In this document: piece by piece, positions 24,196 to 37,539 of the stretch
How the letters are laid out: each line of letters opens with the position of its first letter
Numbering within the stretch: the stretch's first letter is position 1
Source: Epiperipatus broadwayi
Taxonomy: Eukaryota > Onychophora > Udeonychophora > Euonychophora > Peripatidae
Assembly (NCBI GenBank): GCA_028023455.1
Contig: JAQFVV010000013.1
Span: 10,888,579 to 10,952,578, forward strand
Reading direction: 5' to 3'
DNA: 64,000 nt
Notes under the pieces: generated by a model
The model's input: the letters and a program-made list of their open reading frames with translations, nothing else
Told to the model about the DNA's origin: nothing
Databases searched by the model: none
Translations under genes and position numbers: made by a program

Positions 24196-27100
24196 GACTT
24201 TAATATTATATATATGTATTTTTTTCTGGATTGCATTCACTCATCTGATCTATTGTATGCTATTCTTTTGTATTGGTAATCATAATACATTTAATGCTAA
24301 TTATTGTTATTGTTAGTTGTTGTATCTATTTAACTGACTTGGTTTAAACTTTGGTTTAATGTTTATTTAGATTGGGGCTTTAAGACTTAGGTTGTGATTA
24401 TTGGTTTGTCATTTTATGTGCCTTAACATTACGTAATATTATTAATTAATGAGTAATGCTAATATCATGGGGCTTGAATTGGGATTGGGTCTCATGTTAT
24501 GAACTAGGTATTGGAGGAGTGTTGGAGGTATCTATAACAATATATATATTATGTTACAAATCCTGAAAGCTAATTCCATCAGAAGAAGCATGAAGTCACA
24601 GTTATTATTGGCATAATCAATATATTGGATTAAAGATAACAAAAAATTAAGATAAAATTAATAACAAAAGAATATTTAATTAATAATAACAAGTATCAAT
24701 AATTATGCATTAATTAATTATTTACAACTTACTTTTATGAAAATAACTCCATAAACAAGTGTAATAGAAACAAATCCTGTATAAAAATAAGTTAAACTCT
24801 GCATTAAATTAATAATAAAAAAAAAAATAAAACTCTGCATTAAATTAACTCTCTAACAAGTTGACATTTTTTTATTGTTAGCCCTGGTGGCAATTTTTGT
24901 CAATGTTCAACAATTGATTTTAATATATAAATTGGACTTTATTTGTTAGTTAATATAAATTTATAAGTCAAAATCATTCTAAAATATTGTATTTGAACTT
25001 ATATTGAAAAAATACATAATAAACAGAATGTGTAATGAGAACAAAAAAAATTTCATCATTTAATGGTTAGCAGGAAAGAAGCCAAGTAATAATTCTAGAA
25101 AATCATCAAAATCTTCATTGACTGGAATTTATTTTTAAATTGGATAATGAATAAATGTGAAGCACTAATAAATCTATAAAATTCTGCTTTAAAAATTAAA
25201 ATTGTGTTTATAATTTTCAGAATATTTCAAAAAATCACAATACAATGATCATAAGGGCATTAGCAAACAGTTTCACAAGGTGTGATCATTTTATCAGCCA
25301 TGATTTACTTTGTTACTATTATGCTGGAATTTGTTATCTTTTATTTTTAAAAACAAAATATATAAATATAAAATAAAACTATAATCAGATGTACTTTAAT
25401 TTTTTAATGATTACTCTATAATTATTGTGTAAAAATAGTCATGAATCTTTAATAAATTACATTAAAAATCTTTTTTTTAATATTTCAAAAATCTTCTCAA
25501 AGTAATCTCATAAATCCTGTTAAAACTGGATTACAAAAAACTACATCTATGACACAGTTGGAGGCTGGAAGTTAATTACTTTACTTTGATATTTATTGAA
25601 AAATACTGCTCTTCAGATGTTTTAAAAATTAATATGTCAATAATGCATTAATTCTGTTTCATAATGTCCAGGGAGCATGTATACTAGAAAAGTAATATTA
25701 AAGGTTGTACAAAAGAATACTTCAAAGTGGAAAGATTACCAACACCATTTCCAAACAAATACCCATGTAATACATAAAAGTCTCATATTAATAAGAGTTA
25801 ATCAGTCCAGAATGATGAGAAATATCAAAATAATGACTTTTAAAAATGAGAGGGAAGTAATAAATAAATTTAAAAAACCAGTGAATGCAGTGCAGTGAAG
25901 CTGTGATGTGAACTACACTGTTCAATATACATGATCACAGTTATATGTTATCCACAAAAAATGTAAACAAATACAAAAAAATATAAATAAAAAACAAAAA
26001 AATATAGAGAAATTTGTAAATTTAATACATTTTATGATACTCAAGCAGGTATTTTTCCATTTCTGAGCACTATATGTGATTACATTTGAAAAATAATAAA
26101 ATTTTACAATATGCCAGCAGTTATTTTCTATCTCAGATCATCATTTATGATCATGTTTATTAATAAAATTTCTTTGGTTCATATTGAAAGCACATATACT
26201 TTATTCTTCTTTTATTATTCTTTCTCAATTTGATGTGCAGTATTGAACATAGCAAAATGTTTTGTAAGTGTAATGTTAAAAGTTTTACAAAATTTTAAAC
26301 ATACTTAAGGTTGATATTGGCTTAAAAATATAAAAACATTTAGAGAGAGATCGTAGTTTCTTAATAATGAGACTACTATTACATTTCCATAAAAGAAAAA
26401 GATATTGAAAAAAGAATCTTGCTCAGAGTGTATTTGATTGCAAAAAAAATCAGACATGTAGCAATTTTCTTTATTTAAAATATAAAAATACAGCGCAGTA
26501 AGATTTTTTTCAATCTTATTTTTTTAGAGAATGAATGAGTGAATCACACTCAGTAAAAAATATATAAATGGATTCCCTCAATTTATTATTAATTATTATT
26601 GTTTTAAAATTTTATTTATACTATAATTTTAATTTATATATGCATACTATACACACAAAAAAGCATTTGTGTTATATATATATATATGCATGTTGAAAAT
26701 TACTGTATACTTGCAATTCAATAAACAATACGTATTTTATTCTAATGAAACTTTATCAATAAAATATGGAGTATTATATTCAATATATATGAAAAGTGGG
26801 GCTTAGAACAAAATATAGTGAATATCATGGCTCCATTATAAACAAGACAAAGATTGTTTACTGAATAACAATATAAAAGGGCTGAAGAGACATAGCTAAA
26901 AAGTGACTGCTGATTCATCTGATTTTTGATTAAAGTGAAAAATATAGTCAAGCATTTGCATATTATTTATATGTATTAAGTGCTTCTTTTTTTTATCAAG
27001 GTAAACACATGAATATTTGAAAAAAAGAAAAGATAAACTAAGGACATAACACCTTCATCAGAGGTAAAGAATGGATGATTTTGTGTTGTCAGAATTATTG

Positions 27101-30100
27101 TTATTCATTTGATCAATTCACATTATCCTAAGTAGTTTTATTCTATTTAAAAATAACTAGATATTCATTGATTGATTATTATCACATAGACAGCTTTACT
27201 TACTATGAATGAACTATTTTAGAGAATCCTTACTTATGCAAAAAAAAAAAAAATCCATCCAGATTTAATTCCAAGTCACGCAAATTAATGCACTAATAAC
27301 AGCGCTAAGAGAACTTTTCTCTCCCGCTAAAATTAACTTCTTTAAAATAAGCAATATTTGCACAGAGAGATACGTATCAATAATTACACACAAACAAAAT
27401 ATATGAGAAAGGCTAAATAGTGTACATCAACTCAACTACATTACAAAAAAAATTCATCATCAGAGAATTGCAGCTACAGAAGTATATTAAATAAAAGAAT
27501 ATCATTTATTTGTTAACATTTTTAGACCAGTTTATTTTAAACGTTGTGCTTTCAATTATTTTTAAAAATTAAATCATTTTCCAAACATTAATACGAAATA
27601 ATGTTCAGATTTTTGTTTTAAATTAAATATTGCTATTTTTCAACAGCAAAGGAAAGATTCTAAATTCGTAATTCTCTCGAAACTCATTTAGGATTTGCTC
27701 ATCCATAAAAATATTTTGATGAGTATATTTTTCCAAATATAGGACGTCAGCAGGGATCAATACTGTTTTCAAGCTTTTATTGAATAGACTTTAAATAGCA
27801 CGAGGAACAACTGCTTATACCAAAGTTAAAATATCATTCCAAAAACTTGCGCGTTAGAGCTATTATAAAATAGAGCAGGAAAAAAAAATCTAGTCTGACG
27901 TCAATGAAGATGAGAAAAGAAGAGAAAATAACTCCTTCAGCTTGAATTACGTAATAAGCACATGTTTAACCTATTACGTCATTCAAGTCTTTCAATTTTT
28001 TCCTTTACCTCAACTGTATTTTTTCTCTCTTTCTTAATTTGTGTACGCTTCTGCGTATGTGAACACACGCACGCACACCGATATGCTATTTTAGGCTACT
28101 AGTTTATTTTTATCTTTCCTGATTTTTTAGCTGACGTTGTCAGTTTATTAAGTAAATCAATTGTTTTACCGTTTCGTAGATTTTTAAAATATTTTATTAC
28201 ATCCTATATATATATATGTTTTTCAATCACATTTAATTGTCCAAACAACAGATTTTGAGCATAAATATAAATATGTGCTTCTTCGTCATCATATAAATAA
28301 AAAAGCTGAAAAAGTGAGGAGGGTAATGCAAGTAAAGATTATCGCATCGAATTAAACGAGAAGATAAATCATTTAAAACTTAAATGAAAATGACTATAGT
28401 ATTGTATTTATTGCTGGTATATATATATGAGCAGTAATACAAAAAAAAAAAAAATAGATTGTTATAACGTGAGATAAGTATCTTTACTTCTAATTTTCAC
28501 AATGTTTTATTATTTAATAGCTTTAATCTACGTTGATTGTTATCTTTGGAAACTGAAAAGATAGGCATAAGCAAACCCTTCAATGATTAATGATTAAATG
28601 AAATTTAATCTTTAAAATACAACTAGTGTATTAAAAAAGCTTACTAATTACATATTACGTATATTGTTATTTGATAATTTAAATAGCAAACTTCCACTTA
28701 AAATTTCAATATGGGAAAGATAATCAAATAAGACCCCAAGGACTCAAATTTGTTTGCGACTGCTTTACTCCAGAGAGCATAACTTCCCTTAGCTTCTAAT
28801 TTACAGATGAGTTTAGGTTTTACTTATTTATGGATGAAAAAAAAGGTGTAAAGAATGAAACAGGTAATCCATCATTTAGATTGGGTTTCAGGAAACACTA
28901 GCTTATGTTTAGTAATACGATTTATATTTAATTGATCCAATGACATTTCACTATGTCTTATTTGTTGCTTTCATCGTCTTTTGATTCTCGTCTGTTGCAG
29001 CCTTCTAGCAAAAAAAAATCAATTATTATGTTATTAAGTATATATCATGACAATTATATAAATTAATTTTAACACATTTTACGATAAATGACAGCTGTGT
29101 TCATTTTAAATGATGTCATGTTAAAAAATTCAATTCTATTTTGATGTCATTCTTCGATCCAAAAAATATTAGTACACTATTATTTTGTTTATAAATGTAT
29201 GTGTAATTTAATACATTAAGTTACCATTTACATTATATATCTTTATTTACGCATAACACTAATATAAATAAATTTTATTTACATATATAAAAAGTATTTT
29301 TCATTTGATAATTAATTAATATAGAATTTATTATTTTAAAATTACAGTATGAAAAATAAAACATACACACGTGTATTATGTTAGCAGCCACAAAAGAGCT
29401 ACTCACAAAGAAGTATGGCCACTTAACCCAAACAAAAAAACATAAAAGGACAAAAAAAAATATTCTAGAAATGAATTTTATAATGAGTATCTGAATATAT
29501 CTGTGAACTACAAATATTTTCCTATGTAAACATGTGGATTTTGTGATGCTGTCTTTTAACTTCTGCAGCACTTCTTTCTTCTGAAAGATTTAACATCATA
29601 TTTAATTGTAGCTCTCTATTGAATTCTAATCTTAGCAATATATTTCTAATGAATGCAGTCAGTATTGTACTTCTTTAGAATTTTGTTTGAAATAATCTTT
29701 ATAATGCAAATAGAATCTGCCTCTCTCACAAAGCCACGCTCAAATTCACCAGATTTTTTTTTGTATCTTATTTGTTTTGTATATATATAATCTAATGATA
29801 ATGTGATTTTGTAATAGTAGATTTTATATTATCACTTCCATTGAGTCAAAAACATGTTGTTTGACTTTATAATCTTACTGTCTATTTTTTAAATTTTGTG
29901 GAGTATCCTTAAATGAAATTTTTAATACCTTTATGTTATATCAATAAGATGTCCAAGTTTCACCATTATCTTTTAACTTGTTAAAAGCAGAAGCAATCCA
30001 TTGGAATCTATACCACACCTCAACATCCGAGTTCACTTTTTTATTTAAAAAAATATTAAGATATTTAAATTAGCTATCAATCACAAGTTGTTGTTTTTTG

Positions 30101-30229
30101 AAACATTAATTATATTTTTATATGATGCATTCACAACATTAAATATATTCTATGTGAATATCTATTTTTCAAAATAATTTCTTAATCGATGGATATAAAA
30201 TAAATTGTTTTAACATTATTACATGAATA
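24196..30229. other. long AT-rich non-coding stretch
   Basis: Short open frames occur (25677-25898 plus; 26742-26951 minus; 29275-29571 minus, hydrophobic) but none has a domain or a supporting context. A hairpin at 27941-27987 is listed separately. No gene is supported. Confidence 0.4.
27941..27987. repeat. 16-bp stem hairpin
   Basis: CTTGAATTACGTAATA (27941-27956) and TATTACGTCATTCAAG (27972-27987) pair with one mismatch around a 15-base loop. Function unknown. Confidence 0.6.
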
Positions 30230-31783
30230 AACTTTTATTATAAAATCTGTATTGTAATGATATGAAGAAATGGGTGTGAATCTGGTATGATGGAAATTCA
30301 TCAACATCTATCTCAATTACTACATCAAATTTAAATATACAAATAATATAATGGATATAGTATGAAAGATCAACAAAAACAAAGACAAACAATGCAGTCA
30401 CCAGGGATTATAGAGAATAACAATAATCATCCATCATCACAAATGATGAAAAAAGTAAAATCAACAGTCAACCTTGTGACTGGATTTGAAAGTGATCAAT
30501 TATAGACCAGGCTAATTATTTATCCCTTGCCAAACTTGGGGCAGACTATATAAAGAATAATTTGGATGCAAAAATTTAAGTGCTAATCCATAAAAATATA
30601 AAAATTAAAAAAATAATACTGGGATACTAAAACATGCTAATCATCATCAATGTCCTCTGGCCACATAGTACCATTAACATACTGTCCAATTATAAATTTA
30701 ATTTCTAATAATACTAAAATAAAATTTAGTTCATGAACTTTAAAGAATATATCTTTGCACCATCCATCATTGTCACTGTGAGCAAGAGATAATACCAATA
30801 TATAATAATTTAAACTTACTTTAGGATTGAATAAATTCACTGGAATAACTTAATAAAATATAAATTTATTAATAACAAAATTAAATTAAGGACTTTTAAG
30901 TATGCTATAAATTCAGTATTCTGATTTTGATTAGAATAATACAAAAAAGATGATGCTGTTACATTGTAATTTACATATATCTCAATAGGTTTACAAAAAC
31001 ACAGCTATATAAACACTCGGATAATAATTTAAAATTAACATCTTTAAATTGTTATAAATCAATAATAAAATTTCAATTTTTATAATAACTAATTAATTTT
31101 AACATATATGTAGTTGATGACTGATTTTAATGTATATGGGTACCATTTCAAATTTTTGTACAGACACTGGCATTTATATCTTAATGATATTTCATTGGTT
31201 AATAAGTGAACTTATTAAGTAAAATATTTCTGTAAGTAATTGTAATTACTATTACTGAACACATTTTAAAAGGTTAAAGAAAGTTTTCCCTCTTTGAAAA
31301 AATCCTACACAAAAGTTTCCCTTTCTTTTTTTTTTTCAAGTTACTTTTAATTGTAAATGTTTTTAAAAAATTGCTATTTAAAGTTCTTTTGTTTTTATCT
31401 CCAATATAGAAGGTTTCTGAGTTTCCTTTCTAATAAATAAAACTGGAAATGGTCATTTATTATTTTCTTTCATTATTTTAGTTGAGTAATTTAGTTAAAA
31501 ATTATTTACTCTTAAAACCAGTTGATATGTATATGTACTATATGTACATGACCCAGGACCTTTGTCTGTGCTTCTTTGTGTATAGATTAAGCAGCCTATA
31601 TATAAAATCATAGCAAGGTAATTCTTTAGCAAGCTGATGGAATATCTTGATAAGCTGATCAATTCTAAAACAGTAGACTGGTTTATTGTCATCTTTGAGA
31701 AAAGTATAAATCAGGTGACTTAGAATTTAGTCAGTTCCATTCAATCTCTATAATGTGATAGACTTCAGGCAACCCATTTAATA
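30230..31783. repeat. dispersed repeat family, copy 2
   Basis: Homologous to copies at 21170, 45150 and 48150. The first block (30240-30330) matches the start of the 48150 copy (GGTGTGAA.CT...GATG.A). The middle has GACCAGGCTAATTATT at 30506. The last part (31260-31720) matches 46040-46530, including AACTGGAAATGGTCATTT (31440 against 46310) and ATTGTCATCTTTG (31685 against 46505). It is interrupted at its right edge by a SINE. Confidence 0.65.
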
Positions 31784-31965
31784 CATATATATATATATTG
31801 TGCCAGTCAAAACATGCTTATCCATCTAACACGAGCTGGAACTCACAAAATGTACTTCAAACCCAGTCAAGCCCGAGATTTAGGTCAGGGACCAGCCTGG
31901 ATTCGAACCCACTCTCCAAGCACCAGATCTAACACCCAATGGATAACATAACAATGGTAGCACAC
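31784..31965 (-). mobile_element. tRNA-derived SINE with TA tail
   Basis: On the minus strand the element begins near 31965. It has an A-box-like word TATCCATTGGGTGTTAGA (31945-31928) and a perfect B box GGGTTCGAATCC (31910-31899). A body of about 100 bases follows and ends in TTTTGACTGGCACAAT (31812-31797), then an AT dinucleotide tail. The spacing of the two boxes fits a polymerase III promoter. The 3' end matches that of the SINE-like copy at 61.1 kb. A functional tRNA is excluded by the absent acceptor stem. Confidence 0.7.
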
Positions 31966-33221
31966 AAGATTTAATTCTTCGTCCGGCCCACTAGCAAATC
32001 GGAGAAAACAATAAGACTCATGGACTTAAACATATATATAAACAACTTAAATATGGGACATTCCACAGATAAAATCTAACATATTTAAATAATATGGGCT
32101 TAACTAATGAATACTTATGGGCAATTAGTGAATTGGATTGATTTAATAATGAGACAGAAACTGATATATGATGAATTAAAATATATTTATTGACAATTGT
32201 TGTTGGCAAATGCACACAGGCATTTCATTTATAAAGTAACATTCTCTAGACTATTTGAACAATAATTGATGTTGGCAAATAGGTTTGTGGCTATGATTTA
32301 ATGGAGCCAAATATCCTGCTATACAACTAATCACTACATTAACTTATTTGTTATGTCCTTTTATAATCAGTTCAAGTGGCTCTTTTACGTAAAATCAAAC
32401 CAAGTCTGGAGTGAAACTTAATGCATCTGACTATAATCAATTTATATATTAACTATGGGATTATAAAGCATCCCAGATATCTTAAGATTGAACGGGTTTT
32501 CAAGAATGCTTCGGATCAACGCCGAAGACTGCATATTAGGGAGGGAAGAGTTGGCTATAACAATTTTACTAATACGCTAGGCACAAGTAAAATATAATAA
32601 TAAAGTGGCTCTGCGGATGGAAGAATAGTTTTAAAGTTTTTGTGACAAACAACGATTTACCCAATAACCAGTCATCATGCTGCTAAAGGAAACCTTTATT
32701 TGGTTCATAAGAAACGGGGGACATACGTGCTAATCTGGCCCATAGCTCAGACTTTGCTACTGCACTACCCTTAAAAGAGGATGGACTGGAATTACCGTGG
32801 CTCCATCTTATATATATATCAAAAAGAACAGCACAATGAGAAAATATTAATAAATCCCACATCCACCAAGCCGAAGGATATTATAAATTAAAGATCATAT
32901 ATTAAATGAACACTAGATCATCAGCTTGATCAAAAGAGCCAACTCTTCTGTAGCATGAGAAATACGATATGCTACTGACAGGAATATATACATACTTTAC
33001 TTTATCCTGTTCAATCTCTTTAGTTATCTATAACTACTAAACTTTTAAAAAGGAGGAAAAGTATATTTAATAAGGGACTTACGAATACTTTACTAAAAAA
33101 ATATACTTATGATTGCACTCCAGGCTAATTTAATCTTTAGCAACATAATAATTAAAGGTTGAAAAGCCACATTTTATATTTATATTAATTGATTTACTAA
33201 ATGGCAAAAATATGAATTTGG
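31966..33221. other. non-coding stretch, partly more complex
   Basis: 32480-32830 is less AT-rich and has few stops on both strands, but no domain is recognisable. Nothing else is supported. Confidence 0.35.
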
Positions 33222-33330
33222 GTTTCGAAACAGCGCACGAAATGACGCTATATAAATAATAATACGGAGATTTTAAATGATATCTTTTTAAAAAACATAT
33301 TGGTAATTAAATGCACGCTGTTTCGAAACA
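33222..33330. repeat. short inverted-repeat element
   Basis: GTTTCGAAACAGCG (33222-33235) and its exact complement (33316-33329) bound an 80-bp AT-rich interior. Confidence 0.5.
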
Positions 33331-33690
33331 TAGGCATAATTAACAATAATTAAAAATAAGCAAAAGAAAAGCAAAATATAACTGCAGTGATTAAATTATA
33401 TAGCAAAATATTAATTAACAAAGAAATTTAGCAAAAATATTTCATTTATAGATTTCAAATACGATTTAGACAGAGTTTACAATATTGAATTAATAAAGAA
33501 ATTTGCAAAAGTATTTCATTTTAGAGAATTTACAGTATTATTTGGAAAATAATTTAGAAAGAAATTACAATAATATGGTTAGCTAACCTGATTTTGAAGA
33601 AATAGTGATTGTTGTTGAAATTCACACAGAGCTCTGTGATTTTAAATAATATTAAAACAGTTCTCCTATAGCTGAACTGGAGATATTCGA

Positions 33691-33815
33691 GCTGGAACGA
33701 AGGTGAGTTCTTTGGCGGCTTATGGCATGTTCTTATTCAGTTGCGAGACGATTTAAAATGGTGTTGGAATGAAGGCAAGTTCTTTTAGAAGCTTATGACA
33801 TCTTTTATTTGGTGT
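33691..33815 (+). repeat. 72-bp-period tandem duplication
   Basis: GCTGGAACGAAGGTGAGTTC at 33691 and GTTGGAATGAAGGCAAGTTC at 33763 start two diverged units, both followed by GCTTATG.CAT. The surrounding 33600-34080 is less AT-rich than average and could be part of an LTR or leader, but no ends were found. Confidence 0.5.
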
Positions 33816-34002
33816 GGTTGTTGCTTCGGCGTTTGATGGATTGAACTTGGCGTTCCATCATGGGAATTGCAGCAATTCTTGCCTCACTTTAGCCAGACAT
33901 GGTAAAATTAAACAATTTTGACTTCTGATCTTAACAGCTATTCAACAGCAAGATGGAGTATATCTTCCCGCTTTAAATAAGCCCTATTTATACATTTCGA
34001 CT

Positions 34003-34203
34003 AAACTTTAACACCTTTTTAGAATTTTGTTTGCCTCGGGACCAATTGACTTTTAATTAAATAAAATAATATAATCCAATTTCTGCAACAGATAACGTCT
34101 CCGAGGTGTTATATTTAATTTACTTTAAAAAATTATTAAAACATATAAATTATATAATTTGATTCAGTTTCATTAATTAAATTCCTTTTTAGGTGTTAAA
34201 GAA
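34003..34203. repeat. short inverted-repeat element
   Basis: CTTTAACACCTTTTTA (near 34004) and TTTTTAGGTGTTAAAG (near 34187) are inverted copies bounding about 170 bp without coding capacity. Confidence 0.45.
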
Positions 34204-34251
34204 TGTTAAAGCTTAGCAGAAGGAACGGTATTCTGATTTAATGATAAAGTC

Positions 34252-34336
34252 TTTTGTGCAAACAAAAATCAATCAGTAAACTAGATTTTACTTTTTACCC
34301 GGGTGCGTCACTAATTGATTTCTTGTTTACACAAAA
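34252..34336. repeat. 28-bp stem foldback
   Basis: 34252-34279 (TTTTGTGCAAACAAAAATCA...) pairs with 34309-34336 with about four mismatches around a 29-base loop. Confidence 0.6.
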
Positions 34337-34570
34337 TTCTCATTTTTAATTATAAACGGATTTTTATTTTACTGAAATAAATAACTTAACATATTTGTTT
34401 TTACCAAATTATTTGTTTAAAAAAAAGCAAATTTAAAGAAAATACTTTAGTTTCAATTATATATGTAAAACATTAAATCAGAAAGCCGTTAAATATATTT
34501 TAAAGAAAACATTTTACATTATAGTATATCTTTTTTATTTTAACTTAAATATATATATATAAATCATTTT

Positions 34571-34756
34571 GCCGCTATTCCAAGGTTTAAATTATCCATC
34601 CACATACGAATATTATAGCGAATATAATTAAAAATTGACTGAAAATTAATAAAACATTTTATAATAAATTATGAGCATTTCTCCGCTATAATTGTATCAA
34701 ACCTGTCTAATTATAGCGTGTTTTCGTATGTAAATGGATGATGCAATTTAAGCGGC
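34571..34756. mobile_element. foldback MITE rich in TTATAGCG motifs
   Basis: GCCGCT at 34571 and AGCGGC at 34751 are inverted. Inside, AATTATCCATCCACATACGA (34590-34609) pairs with TCGTATGTAAATGGATGATG (34725 onward) with a few changes. Several copies of ATTATAGCG or its complement lie between. No coding capacity. Confidence 0.55.
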
Positions 34757-36927
34757 CATTATAGCAAAGTTTTCCCGCTCGACTTATATATAACATTTTT
34801 ACATATGACATTTCTACATTTAAGATAGGTTCGAAACTAGTTCAGACGAGTAGGTCATTAGGTTGATGGTGAAACGGAAAGGGATTGGAGGTTTCGTTTC
34901 AATATATATAGTGAAGGTAGCTCAAAATTGCAACCACAACAAACCTTAGCGATCTGAAATAGTGGAATTTTTTAAATTTAATTAGCATGTAGAAATTAAA
35001 TAAAATAAGTTTTTGCTAGAACACTTTTGGAGAAAATAAATGTTTTTATATTTTTAACAGTGTATTAACTGCATATTAAGTACTGGGGATGATTGGTAAT
35101 TGATAGTGAAAAACACACACATATATATATTAATAATAAAATTTTATTGCTAAGAAAATATTAACCTTAAAAAAATACTAATTTATATATATGTTGATAA
35201 TTGTATTGTGGATTCTGTTAAACAGACAATGACTTATGTAAAAAGTGATCATAGCAATAAAAAATAAATCAAGTATTGTAATATCTGAATATAAGAGAGA
35301 ATAATAAAATAATATTGTAAATTTATTTTATAATTTTTTTAAAATGAATCGATATAAAAAATATTTTAAAAGATGCAACGCTTGGAATGCTAGTTTTTAA
35401 ACAATAGGGATAACACTGATATAAAAAGGAAACAATTAAAAATCTTTTTTCCCTTGCTCTGCATTTGATCTGAAAAGTCAAGTTTTATTAGAACTATTAT
35501 TTTAATATTTTTTCTGCAAAATTGACATTTTTTTAAAGCAAGCATCTCAACAAATATTGTTTTTCTGGTTAATTCACCATTTGGAAGAAGAGTAAAGAAA
35601 GTGAATTAGAACATTCTTATTCTAATTTATTAAGCAGATAAATTAAAACAATTTATCAATTTAAATTTTTTAAAAAAAGTATTATGATTTTTGTTTAAAA
35701 GAAACTAAAAAAAGAAATCAGAACAATTGATTTAATTTAAAGTTTATATAGCCAATATTACAAACAGTAAAGAGCTTTATTCTGTTTATAAATATATTTT
35801 ATTAAATGCAAACCACATATATATTTATATAAAGCTGTATATATAGTTAAAATGTGAGATACATTGGCTAGAAGGATTAATTGTTGTGGGGGTGGAGCAT
35901 TTTCTTTTATCCACTATGGTCATATGAGTATTAATATTTAACTGTCTACAATTTAAGTGCCTGAGAAGTTTGATCCACACAAGATGAAAATCTATGTGAG
36001 GAGTAACATAAAACTACCTACTTCCAACTTAAATAAATTCAGGATGTGCTATATAAAATTAATCAGAGGTTCTCAGCATCTATAATAATAAAAAAAATGC
36101 ATAAATTATAAGAACTGTTTGTGAAGGACTCTGAAAAATAATTACGCTTAAACATATCGATTCATAAAAGATTGTAAAATTATGTTTTATTTTTTTGTTG
36201 TACAAATCTGTATTTTTATTTATTATCTCGATCTTATATTTGGGGAAATGCTGTTTCTAATTCAACAGGAAACAATCCAACATAAGAAAATATCAAGAGA
36301 GTAGGGGAGAGGGAAGATTGAAAAGTGTCTTTTTTGTTTTTAATAAAATCTAGGTTATCCCCGCCCAAAATACTTGAACTATAGCTATGAGCATAAAGTT
36401 AAAATGGTAAGAGTTTTTTTAAAGACACTGAAATAATCATTGCCACAAAATGACACGACTTACTTGTAGTTTATAATATAAGTGTTACTAACAGTATTCT
36501 TAAGATTTTTATAATGAATGAATGATTAATGTTTGTTTTTAAATTAATATTCTTTATAATTGCATACTATATCTGAGGTTGCCTTTAAATTTTCATTGAG
36601 TTAGCAATCTCACTTATAATTAATAATTTTTTTTTATTATCTTGGATATATAGATGCCTATATTATGGGTTTCTATCATGGAAAGTAAGGGTGATTAGTT
36701 TTAAATTGTTTAAATAAAAAAAATGATAGATACTCATCATAGACATAAAAACTGTAAGTACATAGGGATACATCCAAGTAATTTATGGGCATTTGTAAAT
36801 ATTTTTCCTTAAGGAAATTTTTCTTTTCTAAATTGATTGAAAATTTATTTTATGTTTGTATATATCTTATTTTTTTGTAAATAAATATTATGTTTTGTTA
36901 ATTGACAAGATCTCTGTAGTTTTGTTG
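34757..36927. other. AT-rich non-coding stretch
   Basis: Nothing recognised. 34830-34915 has a short GAAACG/CGTTTC inverted word. Confidence 0.35.
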
Positions 36928-36982
36928 ATCCAGCATTTACATTCAGTCCAGCATTTACATTCAATCCAGCATATACATTTCA
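36928..36982 (+). repeat. 18-bp tandem repeat, three copies
   Basis: TCCAGCATTTACATTCAG-like units at 36928, 36946 and 36964. The last unit differs slightly. Confidence 0.75.
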
Positions 36983-37539
36983 TCTTATAGCCAATGTTTT
37001 ATACATGCACTCACCCACATTATTGTTTGATAGGTATGCGAGAAGATGTTGAATAAATGTTATTTCTTTCTAATAGATAGTATTTATTATTTTAGTTGTT
37101 GATTAACAGTTTGCATAGATACATACCTGTTAAGAAAGTCAAATGCAAATTCTTCCTGAGTTTGAATATCTAAGGCAATGGTTTTCAAAGAGAGTGATGA
37201 GATGTTAGATGAACTGATTTAGATTATTAGTGGATAATGCTAGTCTATTGAAGATGGATGTAATCATGAGTCAAGTACTTCATTGTGTTATCTCTAGCAT
37301 CCTATATGAAGACCCTAGGTCCAACAGTAGTTAGATGCAAGCTTGCTCTCTTTCTCCTATATACATGGATGGACCAGACTGTTGCATTTGGTACTACCAA
37401 CTTTAGGATATGAAAAATAGGTGTACTAGCACTTTAGATTGGATGTAAATTAATTATATGTTGTAGATGAACCAGCTGATTGATGAAGTTGATCTGTGTG
37501 TTCAAATGTATTTGTGGACTGAAACATCTGGGTATATTT

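Noticed and set aside
27450-27475. TCATCAG as a minus-strand hammerhead core
   Set aside because: No GAAA or stems at the expected positions.
29275-29571. 98-codon hydrophobic frame on the minus strand
   Set aside because: Composition (F, I, K, Y) is what AT-rich DNA gives by chance; no domain, no promoter or neighbouring gene.
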